A DNA stretch of 56,556 nucleotides from an uncultured Prevotellaceae bacterium (GCA_900320045.1 ONQT01000009.1:1-56556), one strand, 5' to 3'. Shown: positions 7,854-17,024, counted from the stretch's first letter. A program made the numbers and translations. Notes: a model not told the origin generated them from the sequence alone.

Positions 7854-8738
7854 ATGACAATGACCAAGAGATTAAGACTAATGCTGGCTCTTTTGTTGCC
7901 ATTGGCAGCCATAGCACAGACTACCGAGCTACGAGGCGAGTTTACCTACTATGCCGATCCAGGACAAACCATCAAGGAAGCCAAGGCTGCGGCTATTGAG
8001 AATGCCCGTATTGCCGCATTGGGAAAGGAGTTCGGAACACTCATCACACAAGATGTGCTGAGTCAGGAGAGCACAGACCGCGACGGCTACTTCATGCAGC
8101 TCAGTACAGCCGAGGTGAAGGGCGAGTGGGTGAAGGATTTGACGCCACCGGAAGCCAAGGTGGTGGACACTTCCGATGAAAACATCATCGTCATTCAGGC
8201 GCGTGTTCACGGAATAGCACGGCCTCTGAAGAATGAGGCTGCTGAATTTGATGTCCTGACGTTGCGCAACGGCACCACTCGTCGCTATCAGAGTACCGAC
8301 TTCGTAGAGGGTGATAAGTTCTATCTCTATTTCAAGTCACCTGCCGACGGCTATGTGGCTGCCTATCTCATCGACGAACAGCGACAGGTACTCTGTCTGC
8401 TGCCCCACGAGAATAGCACCAACGGCCAGCAGCGCGTGGAGCACGGCAAGGAATACGTGTTCTTTTCCGAGCAGCACGATCCTGAGTTCAACTATCAGGA
8501 CGGCATGCAGGTTTACTGCTCCGGCGAGCATCAGGAGATCAACCGCATCTATGTCATATTCTCTACTAAACCATTCGTCAAGCCTGTTGACAATGCCACG
8601 AAATCCCTTGGCTTTGATGACCTACTGCTGCCGCGCAGTCTTGCTCTGGGCGACTTCTCGCGCTGGATGGGTAAGGTGTATGGCCGCGACAAGAACATGA
8701 GTCGTAAGGTGCTCCGAATCAGTATTAAGAAGAAGTAA
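7854..8738 (+). CDS. DUF4384 domain-containing exported protein
   Basis: The protein has 294 residues with a signal peptide (RLMLALLLPLAAIAQ). The N-terminal half has an AKAAAIENARIAALGKEFG helix, as in small exported proteins of the LPP20/FlgT type. Residues about 140-230 fit DUF4384: GDKFYLYFKSPADGYVAAYL, then a hydrophobic VLCLLP strand and a later VYFSE-like strand. DUF4384 is a beta-rich domain that frequently accompanies caspase-like peptidases. It follows the caspase gene by 10 nt and precedes comM by 2 nt, so it is surely in the same transcript. It probably acts in the periplasm with the peptidase; the role is inferred only from context. Confidence 0.75.
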   Translation: MTMTKRLRLMLALLLPLAAIAQTTELRGEFTYYADPGQTIKEAKAAAIENARIAALGKEFGTLITQDVLSQESTDRDGYFMQLSTAEVKGEWVKDLTPPEAKVVDTSDENIIVIQARVHGIARPLKNEAAEFDVLTLRNGTTRRYQSTDFVEGDKFYLYFKSPADGYVAAYLIDEQRQVLCLLPHENSTNGQQRVEHGKEYVFFSEQHDPEFNYQDGMQVYCSGEHQEINRIYVIFSTKPFVKPVDNATKSLGFDDLLLPRSLALGDFSRWMGKVYGRDKNMSRKVLRISIKKK

Positions 8739-8740
8739 CG

Positions 8741-10315
8741 ATGTTAGTAAAGACCTACTGTGCGGCCGTCAATGGGCTGGATGTCAACACCGTCACTTGC
8801 GAGGTGAGCATGTCGCGTGGTGTGCAGTTTCACCTGACCGGACTTGCCGACGCGGCGGTCAGAGAAAGTTTCGATCGCATCAAGGCGGCACTAGTCAATA
8901 ATGGTTACAAGATGCCCACGATGGACATCACCGTCAATCTGTCGCCTGCTGACATCAAGAAAGAAGGTTCGGGCTACGACCTGCCTGTGGCTATTGGACT
9001 TCTGGCGGCTAACGGCAAGGTGACCGACGAGCGGCTGGAAAAATACATGCTGGTGGGCGAACTGGGACTGGACGGTCATTTGCAACCCATCCGTGGTGCC
9101 CTGCCTATCGCCATCAAGGCCCGCAAGGAGAAGTTTAAGGGACTCATCGTACCTCGGCAGAACGTTCGCGAGGCAGCCGTTGTTAACCAGTTGGAAGTCT
9201 ATGGCATGGAGACGCTGTTGGACGTCATCCAGTTTCTGAACGGCACCACGACCTACCAGCCCGAGAACATTGATACGCGCAAAGAGTTCTTTGCGCAGCA
9301 GGATCACTTCGAATACGACTTCAGCGACGTGAAAGGGCAGGAGAGTGTCAAGCGTGCCTTAGAGGTGGCCGCTGCCGGTGGCCACAACCTTATTATGATT
9401 GGCCCGCCGGGTTCGGGTAAGTCCATGCTGGCCAAGCGGTTGCCGTCTATTCTGCCTCCACTGTCGCTGGCCGAGAGTTTGGAGACAACACAGATACACA
9501 GCGTGGCCGGCAAGCTGAGCCGCGATACATCGCTCATCAGTCAGCGTCCTTTCCGTGCTCCTCATCATACTATTTCGCAAGTCGCCCTCGTGGGTGGCGG
9601 TAACAATCCACAGCCTGGTGAAATCAGTCTGGCACATAACGGCGTGCTCTTTCTGGACGAGATGCCCGAACTGTCGAGGTCGGTGCTGGAGGTGCTGCGT
9701 CAACCCTTGGAAGACCGCAAGATCAGTATTTCCCGTGCCAAGTACAGCGTGGAGTATCCTTGCTCCTTTATGCTGGTGGCCAGCATGAATCCATGTCCCT
9801 GCGGCTACTATGGCGATCCCACGCACCATTGCGTCTGCACTCCGGGACAGATTCAGCGCTATATGAATAAGATCAGCGGTCCGCTGCTGGACCGTATCGA
9901 TATCCATTGTGAGATTCAGGCCGTTCCCTTCAAACAACTGTCTGAGATGCAGCCGGGAGAACCATCTGCCACCATTCGCGAACGTGTTATCAAGGCCCGC
10001 CAGATACAGACCGAGCGTTTCAGCTCCCTCCCTCTTGGGGAAGGTGGAGGAAGAGGTCCCCGTATCCATTGTAACGCCCAGATGACGGAGAAGATGCTTC
10101 ATCAGTTTGCTGAGCCAGACGAGCAGTCACTTGACATGCTCCGCATGGCGATGGAGCGTCTGAAACTCTCCGCTCGTGCCTATAGCCGTATCCTCAAGGT
10201 TGCCCGCACCATTGCCGACCTTGCCGGAAGCGAGAAAGTTGAGTCTGTGCACATTGCCGAGGCCATCGGCTACCGTAACCTTGACCGCGGCGACTGGGCA
10301 GAGCGAGGTATATAA
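8741..10315 (+). CDS. comM: YifB/ComM family Mg-chelatase-like AAA ATPase
   Basis: This cytoplasmic ATPase of 524 residues is slightly longer than the usual 505-510. ComM is a branch-migrating helicase that helps integrate incoming single-stranded DNA during transformation. Visible features are the N-terminal Lon-like fold (SRGVQFHLTGLADAAVRES), Walker A MIGPPGSGKSMLAKRLP, Walker B LFLDEMPELSR, the zinc-like motif MNPCPCGYYGD-x4-C-x-C, and the C-terminal ARAYSRILKVARTIADL helix. Residues about 427-440 (SSLPLGEGGGRGPR) are not family sequence; they come from an in-frame palindromic repeat. It is last in the caspase operon, separated by 2 nt, but ComM is probably functionally independent of it. 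Confidence 0.9.
   Translation: MLVKTYCAAVNGLDVNTVTCEVSMSRGVQFHLTGLADAAVRESFDRIKAALVNNGYKMPTMDITVNLSPADIKKEGSGYDLPVAIGLLAANGKVTDERLEKYMLVGELGLDGHLQPIRGALPIAIKARKEKFKGLIVPRQNVREAAVVNQLEVYGMETLLDVIQFLNGTTTYQPENIDTRKEFFAQQDHFEYDFSDVKGQESVKRALEVAAAGGHNLIMIGPPGSGKSMLAKRLPSILPPLSLAESLETTQIHSVAGKLSRDTSLISQRPFRAPHHTISQVALVGGGNNPQPGEISLAHNGVLFLDEMPELSRSVLEVLRQPLEDRKISISRAKYSVEYPCSFMLVASMNPCPCGYYGDPTHHCVCTPGQIQRYMNKISGPLLDRIDIHCEIQAVPFKQLSEMQPGEPSATIRERVIKARQIQTERFSSLPLGEGGGRGPRIHCNAQMTEKMLHQFAEPDEQSLDMLRMAMERLKLSARAYSRILKVARTIADLAGSEKVESVHIAEAIGYRNLDRGDWAERGI
10023..10061. repeat. Palindromic repeat element inserted in comM
   Basis: CCTCCCTCTTGGGGAAGG and the following GGAGGAAGAGG are a degenerate member of the dispersed GC-rich family. 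It is read in frame and adds about 13 residues to ComM. Confidence 0.7.
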
Positions 10316-10337
10316 TAAGGTTTTAGCAGGCAAACAA

Positions 10338-11963
10338 TCAACTTACTTTTTTATTGATCCTGTAACGGACGAACAGCAGAAACGCCAACAGAACTGCGAC
10401 GCCGAAGACGAGTGAAAAAAGTGCACTCCTGGTGAAGCCCACCACAAGAAAGGTGAGGAAGGACACTACCGATGTGGTCATCGCATAGGGCAGCTGTGTG
10501 GTGACATGGTTCAGGTGGTCGCACTGAGCGCCTGCCGACGACATGATGGAGGTGTCGGAGATGGGTGAGCAGTGGTCGCCGCACACCGCTCCGGCCATAC
10601 AGGCGGAAATGGAGATGATCATAAGCTCTGGGTCAACGTTCTGGAAGCACGATACGACAATGGGGATGAGGATGCCGAAGGTGCCCCACGACGTGCCTGA
10701 GGCAAAGGCCAGCCCCGTGGCTACGACGAAAATGATGGCTGGCAGGAAGTTCATGAAGCCGGCGGCAGAGTGCTCTAACATGTGGGCGACATAAGTGGCT
10801 GCTCCCAGGCTGTCGGTCATGTCTTTCAGCGTCCAAGCGAAGGTCAGTATCAGCATGGCGGGCACCATCTGCTTGAAGCCCTCGGGAAGACTGGCCATGC
10901 ATTCGCTGAACGTCAGCGACTGGCGCGCCCAATAGTAATTAAAGGTGAGGATGAGTGCTACGGCAGAGCCCAGCACCAATCCCACGGAGGCGTTGCTGGC
11001 GGCAAAGGCGTCGATGAAGTTTTTGCCTTGGAAGAAGCCTCCTGTGTAGATCATGCCGATGACGCAACCGACGACAAGCAGCACGACGGGAATGACGAGG
11101 TCGAGGACAATGCCTTTTTTCTCTGCCTGCTGACTTTCGTCCTGCGTTTGCCGGATGGAACCGGAGGTGAAGAGGTCGCCGCGGTGTGCATTCTGCTCGT
11201 GAAGCAGCATGGAGCCGTAGTCTATCTTCATGCAGATGATGAAGATCATCATCAGCAGGGTCAGCAGGGCATAGAAGTTATAGGGAATGGACTGCACGAA
11301 GATGCTCATGCCATTCTCGTTTTTGACGAATCCCGATACTGCTGCCGCCCACGACGAGATGGGGGCGATGATGCAGATGGGGGCTGCCGTGGAGTCGATG
11401 AGGTAGGCCAGCTTGGCGCGACTGATGTGGTGCTTGTCGGTAACGGGACGCATGACAGAACCCACGGTGAGGCAGTTGAAGTAGTCGTCGATGAAGATGA
11501 TACACCCCAACAGCATGGTGGATAGCTGGGCACCTTCGCGACTCTTGATGCGGTTGGCGGCCCACGTACCGAAGGCTGCCGAGCCGCCGGTACGGTTCAT
11601 CAGCTGTACCATCGTGCCCAGGATGACCAAAAAGACGAGAATGCCTACGTTCCACTTATCGGCCAGCATAGCCATCACCCCATCGGGGAAGAGGCGGTTG
11701 AGGCCGCCCACGGGGTCGAAGTCTGCGTTGAGAAGAGCACCGGTCAGCATACCGAAGAACAGGGAACCGTAGACCTCTCTGGTAATGAGTGCCAAGGAGA
11801 TGGCGATGAGGGGTGGCGTCAGGGCCCAGAAGGTGTTCTTGACGGGCATGTGGTCGATGCTTACAGCATAACCTAACCATATCAAAAAAAGCGTTACGGC
11901 AATAAGCGACAGGTAGGTAATTCGCTTGGGGCGTCCTGGTTTTAAGTCATCTTCTTTGATCAT
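10338..11963 (-). CDS. NhaC-family Na+/H+ antiporter-like membrane protein
   Basis: This 541-residue inner-membrane protein has about 11-12 hydrophobic segments. Recognisable family stretches include LVFLVILGTMVQLMNRTGGS, FIDDYFNCLTVGSVMRPV, and near the end ACMAGAVCGDHCSPISDTSI, which hold the conserved acidic and small residues of the NhaC/ArsB-like ion transporter group. It most likely exchanges sodium for protons, though relatives that move organic acids exist. The start codon is 33 nt downstream of the outer-membrane barrel gene on the same strand and no separate promoter is visible, so the two may be cotranscribed. It is convergent with comM. Confidence 0.85.
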   Translation of the reverse strand: MIKEDDLKPGRPKRITYLSLIAVTLFLIWLGYAVSIDHMPVKNTFWALTPPLIAISLALITREVYGSLFFGMLTGALLNADFDPVGGLNRLFPDGVMAMLADKWNVGILVFLVILGTMVQLMNRTGGSAAFGTWAANRIKSREGAQLSTMLLGCIIFIDDYFNCLTVGSVMRPVTDKHHISRAKLAYLIDSTAAPICIIAPISSWAAAVSGFVKNENGMSIFVQSIPYNFYALLTLLMMIFIICMKIDYGSMLLHEQNAHRGDLFTSGSIRQTQDESQQAEKKGIVLDLVIPVVLLVVGCVIGMIYTGGFFQGKNFIDAFAASNASVGLVLGSAVALILTFNYYWARQSLTFSECMASLPEGFKQMVPAMLILTFAWTLKDMTDSLGAATYVAHMLEHSAAGFMNFLPAIIFVVATGLAFASGTSWGTFGILIPIVVSCFQNVDPELMIISISACMAGAVCGDHCSPISDTSIMSSAGAQCDHLNHVTTQLPYAMTTSVVSFLTFLVVGFTRSALFSLVFGVAVLLAFLLFVRYRINKKVS

Positions 11964-11996
11964 GTGCGGATTCGTTTAAGTAATTTGTTTTGTTTG

Positions 11997-13736
11997 CTAT
12001 TGTTTGAAGGGATAGATGGTGGCACCGATGCTGAGAGCACGGTTCTGGTACAGATTGGCAAGCTGCATCCAGTAGCCTTTGGTGTAGCCCGCCATGTCGT
12101 GGAACTCGGCAAAGACGTTGAACCGCTTTCCCAATTGCTTGTTGACCTTGATAGTGGCGAAGAGGTGAGCATGCTTGTCGTCCATTGTGCGCCGGCTGCT
12201 GTAGAGCAGCGTCGAGGACAGTCGGATGTCGTATGGCAGCAGGACTACGGGTGCCAGCTTGAGTGTCACGAAGTTGTCATGCTCTGAGGGAATCTGGTCC
12301 GTGGCATCGAGATGCTGGTGGTAGTAGTTAGCGCCGACTATTAGTTCCCAGACACCGGTTTTCCAGTAGATGGAGTTGCGGAAACCAAACACCTGATAGT
12401 TGGTGTCGTAGTAGTGGCTGTACCAGGTATTTTCCACGCTGGAGTGGAAGACAAGGTTCTTCTGCTGATAGGAATAGCGCACTACGCCCTGATGGGCTAG
12501 CATGGTGCTGAAGTTATCGGCGTCGAATCGCAGGGTGTTGGTCGGTGCAGCGTCGTCGACAACAAAGTCGCTGACTTCGGGTTTGAAGAAACGGCGTGCG
12601 AACTGCGCCTGGACAAAGTGTCGCCGTGCCTTATAGCCTACGCTGACCAGGTAGGAATGATTGCTGCGGCTGTGTGACCAAATGCTTTTATCTTCAGCAT
12701 TATACTGGCGGTTCCAGAAGTTCATGATGCGGAAGCGGTCGCCGAGCGTCAGCACCCAAGGGCCGTGGGTATAGTTGAGCTGCGCATAGAAGTCGGTTGT
12801 CAGGTACTGCTCGCGGTTTTTCCCGCTGTACCAGGTGTTCTCATGATCCATCTCTGAACCTACCATCAGCCACAGGTCGGGCGTGAATAGGGGCGTGTCG
12901 AACTCGACGAAGGCGTAGGGGTAGCTGTCGCCCGTCTTGTCATCGTCGCTGCGGGTTCGCGTATAGTCGCAGCCCATCTCGGCAAAGAGGATGGCATCGT
13001 TGCTGAAGGTATGGGAGTAGGAGAGCACAAGGTCGATATAGCGGTTGTAGTAGGGATGCACTCCTGTCAGTCTCGGGTCGAAAATCTTTTGCTTCTTGTC
13101 GTCAAACATCTGGAACGCCTTCACGATGAGGCGGTCGTTCCGGCTAATCTTCCAGTCAATGTTGAGGTGCAGGTTCTCCGCGAATGCGCGGTCAGTCATG
13201 CTGCATGCGTTGGTAGGGTAGGCTTTTCCGTAGGCCGTGCTCGCCATGGCATAGGCCTGCACGGTGACCTTCTTGCTGCGGTTGGCCACGTCGGCGTAGA
13301 ACCTGCCGTTGCCGTAAGTGCTGCCAGATAGTGCCACCTTGCCGTCCGTCTTGACGTCGGTGCGGTAGTAGATGTCGATGATACCCTTCGTGCCGTTTAC
13401 CGCCTTGGCCACCGAGGTGTTGCCGCATATCTGGATGCGGTCTATCTCGCAAGCCTTCACATGGGCCAGGAACGACTGCTGGTCCACGACGATGTCGACA
13501 TTGTCGATGCGCAGGCCGTAATTGAGGTCAATGTCCTTTCCGTTGACGGACAAGAACTCCGGACAGGTGTTCAGCACGTCCAGCAGCGTCATGTCGCTGT
13601 CGGGCTTCATCCTGTCCACATGGATGACGTAGCGGTCGCCCTGAAACTCGATGATGTCGTCCTCAGCAGCCTGAGCCGTCATGCTGCCCAAGCATAGCGC
13701 ACACAACAAGATGCAACCTTTGATGTATTCTCTCAT
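11997..13736 (-). CDS. TonB-receptor-like outer-membrane beta-barrel protein
   Basis: The protein has 579 residues from the ATG at 13736, which gives the signal MREYIKGCILLCALCLGSMTAQA; an upstream in-frame ATG would delay the signal. Residues about 40-130 resemble a plug domain without a TonB box (LLDVLNTCPEF, then GLRIDNVDIVVD and IDRIQICGNTS). The rest is alternating aromatic beta-strands of a large barrel (for example YTHGPWVLTLGDRFRIMNF) ending IGATIYPFKQ, close to the terminal-strand pattern but lacking the usual final aromatic. It is shorter than a classic receptor (700 or more residues). The substrate is unknown. It precedes the NhaC-like gene. Confidence 0.7.
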   Translation of the reverse strand: MREYIKGCILLCALCLGSMTAQAAEDDIIEFQGDRYVIHVDRMKPDSDMTLLDVLNTCPEFLSVNGKDIDLNYGLRIDNVDIVVDQQSFLAHVKACEIDRIQICGNTSVAKAVNGTKGIIDIYYRTDVKTDGKVALSGSTYGNGRFYADVANRSKKVTVQAYAMASTAYGKAYPTNACSMTDRAFAENLHLNIDWKISRNDRLIVKAFQMFDDKKQKIFDPRLTGVHPYYNRYIDLVLSYSHTFSNDAILFAEMGCDYTRTRSDDDKTGDSYPYAFVEFDTPLFTPDLWLMVGSEMDHENTWYSGKNREQYLTTDFYAQLNYTHGPWVLTLGDRFRIMNFWNRQYNAEDKSIWSHSRSNHSYLVSVGYKARRHFVQAQFARRFFKPEVSDFVVDDAAPTNTLRFDADNFSTMLAHQGVVRYSYQQKNLVFHSSVENTWYSHYYDTNYQVFGFRNSIYWKTGVWELIVGANYYHQHLDATDQIPSEHDNFVTLKLAPVVLLPYDIRLSSTLLYSSRRTMDDKHAHLFATIKVNKQLGKRFNVFAEFHDMAGYTKGYWMQLANLYQNRALSIGATIYPFKQ

Positions 13737-13815
13737 GTCTTTTCTTCTCAGCATGGATGCTGATTGCCCTTTAATATGGTTCTTGTCCAATAAACTTGTA
13801 CGGCTTAGAGGCAGG

Positions 13816-13823
13816 CAAAGATA
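13816..13823 (-). promoter_or_regulatory. -7 box of the outer-membrane barrel gene
   Basis: CAAAGATA reads TATCTTTG on the minus strand. The leader to the chosen ATG would be about 75 nt. No good -33 box is present at 19 nt. Confidence 0.5.
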
Positions 13824-13927
13824 CAACTTTTTCCCCAATTATCGATATTTTGTGCTCAACTTTAACAATAGTTGACTTGGTCCCCCATGACGGCAAGACG
13901 TTAGAGTGAGTTTTTATCGGCGAATTG

Positions 13928-13959
13928 TTTGCGGAATTGAAATATAAATAGTACCTTTG
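13928..13959 (+). promoter_or_regulatory. Promoter of rmuC-greA-kdgK
   Basis: TTTG at 13928-13931 and TACCTTTG at 13952-13959 are separated by 20 nt. The predicted start is near 13965, about 20 nt before rmuC. Confidence 0.6.
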
Positions 13960-13984
13960 TAGGCAAAATCGGAACAGAAAGGTT

Positions 13985-15409
13985 ATGGGAATCTATATCA
14001 TATTGGTCATTCTGGCGGTCGGGCTGACAGCGGTGGCAGGATATCTGCTCGGCGGACGCGACAAGAAGGAGTATGTCGCTACGATTGCTACGCTGAAGGC
14101 TGAGAAGGCCGCCAGTGAGCACATGGTACAGCAACTCAAGGAAGCCCACGTAGCACAGCTCTCGGCTCTGAAGGAGAACCACAATACGCAGCTTGCGGCC
14201 CTGAAACAGTCGCAAGAAGCACAAATCTCAGCGCTGAAGGAGATGAACGAGGAGCAGGTGAAGACTCAGCTGAACCTCATTCGCGAACAGATGCAGACCA
14301 CGTCGGAGAAAGTGCTGAAGATGCGCCAGGACGAGCTGGGCGAGCGTAATAAGGAGCAGGTGTCGAAAATCATCGACCCGCTACAAAAGAGTCTGAAGGA
14401 CATGCAGGAGGCGCTGGACAAGACCAAGGTTCAGCAGACGGAGGCATTGACGCGTCTGGACGAAACCATCAAGATCAGTATGGAGAAGAGCGCTGCCATC
14501 GGTGAGACGGCCGACCGACTGACACGTGCCCTGACGGGAGAGGTGAAGGTGCAGGGCAACTTCGGTGAGCTGAAGCTGAAGCAGTTGTTGGAGGACCTGG
14601 AACTGAAGGAGGGCGAGCAGTACGAAACGCAGGAGACGCTCCGCGAACGCAGTGGCAAGAGTCTCAAGGGCGACGACGGCAAGGGACTGATACCCGACTT
14701 CATCTTGCACTTCCCGAACAACCGCCACGTGGTGGTGGACTCGAAGATGTCGCTGACAGACTATGACCGCTATATGAACGCCGAGGACGGCACACCGGAG
14801 AAGAGCGCCTTCCTGAAGGCACACATCGACAGTGTCCGGGCACAGGTGAAGCGACTGGCCAAGAAGGACTATACGCGCTACCTGCCCGAGGGCTACAACC
14901 GCCTGAACTTCGCCATCATGTACGTGCCCATAGAGGGCGCGCTGAATTTGGCGCTGATGAACGACGGTGCCCTGTGGCGCGAGGCTTACGACGACGGTGT
15001 GATGATACTGGGACCGCAGACGATGTATATGAACCTAAGGGTGCTGGAGATGATGTGGACGCAGGTACGACAACTGAAGAACCAGCAGGCCATGATGGAC
15101 GCCGCCAACACGGTGATAGACCGCGTGCAGGACTTCGGCATGCGCTTCATGGATGTTGAAGCGAGCATGAACGATACCGTCAAGAAGATGTCGAAGCTGA
15201 AGATTACCACCTCCGAGGGCGGACCGAGCATCATCACTGCTGCCCGCAACCTGCTGAAGGCCGGTGCCCGCGAGAACAAGAAGAAAAAGCCACTGGCGGA
15301 TATGGACGACACGATGTTTTTGGAGGAGAGCATCACCCCCGACCCCGGCCTCACCCCTAATCCCTCTCCAAAGGGCGAGGGGACCTTAAGGGCGAGGGGG
15401 AGTGAATAG
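13985..15409 (+). CDS. rmuC: DNA recombination protein RmuC
   Basis: RmuC is a membrane-anchored protein with a nuclease-like fold that limits recombination at inverted repeats. The 474-residue product has one N-terminal membrane helix (residues 3-22), a long coiled coil (about 30-180), and the RmuC domain (about 185-430) with GNFGELKLKQLLED, DFILHFPNNRHVVVDSKMSL and NRLNFAIMYVPIEGALNLA. The last 22 residues (TPDPGLTPNPSPKGEGTLR and on) are encoded by a palindromic repeat rather than family sequence. It is the first gene of a likely rmuC-greA-kdgK transcript; greA follows after 24 nt. A protein known for acting on inverted repeats ends here in a palindromic element, an amusing coincidence at most. 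Confidence 0.93.
   Translation: MGIYIILVILAVGLTAVAGYLLGGRDKKEYVATIATLKAEKAASEHMVQQLKEAHVAQLSALKENHNTQLAALKQSQEAQISALKEMNEEQVKTQLNLIREQMQTTSEKVLKMRQDELGERNKEQVSKIIDPLQKSLKDMQEALDKTKVQQTEALTRLDETIKISMEKSAAIGETADRLTRALTGEVKVQGNFGELKLKQLLEDLELKEGEQYETQETLRERSGKSLKGDDGKGLIPDFILHFPNNRHVVVDSKMSLTDYDRYMNAEDGTPEKSAFLKAHIDSVRAQVKRLAKKDYTRYLPEGYNRLNFAIMYVPIEGALNLALMNDGALWREAYDDGVMILGPQTMYMNLRVLEMMWTQVRQLKNQQAMMDAANTVIDRVQDFGMRFMDVEASMNDTVKKMSKLKITTSEGGPSIITAARNLLKAGARENKKKKPLADMDDTMFLEESITPDPGLTPNPSPKGEGTLRARGSE
15341..15400. repeat. Palindromic repeat element at the 3' end of rmuC
   Basis: A copy of the dispersed family: CCTCACCCCTAATCCCTCTCC, an AAAG turn, then GGCGAGGGG, with a second partial GGGCGAGGGGG. 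It supplies the last codons of rmuC. Confidence 0.8.
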
Positions 15410-15433
15410 TAATCACAAAGTTTAAGGATCATT

Positions 15434-15898
15434 ATGGAATATATGTCACAAGAGGGCTACGATAAGCTGGTAGCCGAGTTGCGCCACATGGAACAGGTGG
15501 AACTGCCTGCAGTGCGGGAGGCCATCGCCGAGGCGCGGGCACAGGGAGACCTGAGCGAAAACTTCGAATATCACGCTGCCAAGCGTGAACAGGGCCGTCT
15601 GTTAGGTCGCATCCGCTTCAAGCAGCGCGTGCTGGAAAACGCCCGTGTGCTGGACAAGTCGCTGCTGGGTGGCGAGAAGGTTGGACTGCTCAGCAAGGTG
15701 GAGATGACCAACCTGAACAACCAAGCTCACATGACGTATACCATCGTCAGTCCCCACGAGGCCAACCTGCGCGAGGGAAAGATTTCCATCAAGTCGCCCA
15801 TCGCCGAGGCACTGCTGAATAAGCGAGTAGGGGACGAGGTGGAAGTGCACGTACCTGCAGGACTTATCAAATTGAGAATCGAGAGCGTTGCATTGTAA
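15434..15898 (+). CDS. greA: Transcription elongation factor GreA
   Basis: GreA enters the secondary channel of backtracked RNA polymerase and stimulates cleavage of the 3' RNA end. The 154-residue length is standard. The N-terminal coiled-coil carries the tip acidic motif DLSENFEYHAAKREQG, and the C-terminal FKBP-like fold ends in VGDEVEVHVPAGLIKLRIESV. The gene begins 24 nt after rmuC and its TAA runs directly into a heptamer array. Confidence 0.95.
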   Translation: MEYMSQEGYDKLVAELRHMEQVELPAVREAIAEARAQGDLSENFEYHAAKREQGRLLGRIRFKQRVLENARVLDKSLLGGEKVGLLSKVEMTNLNNQAHMTYTIVSPHEANLREGKISIKSPIAEALLNKRVGDEVEVHVPAGLIKLRIESVAL

Positions 15899-15925
15899 TT
15901 GAGAATTGAAAATTGACAATTGATA
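15898..15925. repeat. Heptamer array ATTGANA x4
   Basis: ATTGAGA, ATTGAAA, ATTGACA and ATTGATA run in tandem between greA and kdgK. This is the reverse complement of the TCAATTN-type arrays at 24257 and 51759. Confidence 0.85.
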
Positions 15926-15931
15926 ACAACA

Positions 15932-17020
15932 ATGACTAAGAAAACTACTATGGAAGCTAAAACAAAATTCGTCACAATGGGCGAAATCATGCTGCGCATG
16001 ACGCGGCCCGACTATCAACGCATCATTCAGGGAAACAAAATTGACGGTTTCTTCGGTGGTTCCGAGGCTAACGTAGCCGTGTCGCTGTCCATGATGGGCG
16101 ACGACGTGGAGTATGTCACTCGCCTGCCGAACAACATGTTGGGTGTGGCATGCCGCAACGAACTGCGCCGTTATCAGGTCGGTACGAAGCACATCATCTG
16201 GGGTGGTACGCGACTGGGCAAGTACTTCTACGAGCAGGCAGCCTCGTTGCGCGGCTCGAGTGTAGCCTATGACCGCGAGCACTCGTCACTGATGACCCTC
16301 CACACGCACATGCTGGACTGGAAGGAGATTCTGCGCGGAGCCGACGTGTTCCACTGGTCTGGCATCTCGTGTGCCCTGTCCGAGGGTGCCAGCGACGCCA
16401 CGCTGGACGGTCTGGACGAGGCCCTGCGTAAGGGCATCTACACCTCTGTGGACATCAACTACCGCAAGAACCTGTGGAACTACGGCCAGCAGCCGTGGGA
16501 CGTGCTGTTCCCTGCTGTCAAGGCCTGCCACATCGTCTTCGGCGATACCGGCGAATGGAAACTCATCACAGGCATGACGCCGCCGAAATTCGAGCCGCAG
16601 GATACGAACTACGAGATGGATCTGCGTGGCTACAAGCAATTCTTCGAGAAGGCGCAGGAGATGCTGCCTAAGGCCCGTCACATGGTGATGGCCGCCCGTA
16701 ACGTGCTGTCGGCCAGCCACCATCTGTTGACGGGACTGCTCTATGCCGACGGTGTGTTGTACCATACCGGCATCCTGGACATCAATCCTGTTCTCGACCC
16801 GATGGGTGTCGGCGACGCTTTCATTGCCGCCTATCTGCACGCCCACTTCCGCTGGCGCGGTCAGCACCAGAAGCACTTGGACTACGCCCTGACGGCCTCT
16901 GCCATGAAGAACACCATCATGGGCGACTTCAACCTGCTGACAGAGCGCGAGGTCATCGACACGATGAACGTCGTCTTAGGCGACACCAGCAAGTTTGTGC
17001 CCGTCAAAACTTACGAATAA
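15932..17020 (+). CDS. kdgK: PfkB-family sugar kinase, probable 2-dehydro-3-deoxygluconokinase
   Basis: It is predicted to phosphorylate KDG to KDPG, the penultimate step of hexuronate and pectin breakdown. The 362-residue product has the PfkB fold: an N-terminal TMGEIMLRM strand, the sugar-binding GGSEANVAVSLSMMG motif, and the C-terminal anion-hole signature DPMGVGDAF with the catalytic Asp. The usual DTxGAGD is varied to DPMGVGD, as in KDG kinases of Bacteroidetes. ATG 15932 is preferred; ATG 15950 is a reasonable alternative. The window also holds a GH28 pectinase and a hexuronate-type carrier, which supports this substrate, although it sits behind rmuC-greA and not with them. Confidence 0.82.
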   Translation: MTKKTTMEAKTKFVTMGEIMLRMTRPDYQRIIQGNKIDGFFGGSEANVAVSLSMMGDDVEYVTRLPNNMLGVACRNELRRYQVGTKHIIWGGTRLGKYFYEQAASLRGSSVAYDREHSSLMTLHTHMLDWKEILRGADVFHWSGISCALSEGASDATLDGLDEALRKGIYTSVDINYRKNLWNYGQQPWDVLFPAVKACHIVFGDTGEWKLITGMTPPKFEPQDTNYEMDLRGYKQFFEKAQEMLPKARHMVMAARNVLSASHHLLTGLLYADGVLYHTGILDINPVLDPMGVGDAFIAAYLHAHFRWRGQHQKHLDYALTASAMKNTIMGDFNLLTEREVIDTMNVVLGDTSKFVPVKTYE

Positions 17021-17024
17021 TCAA

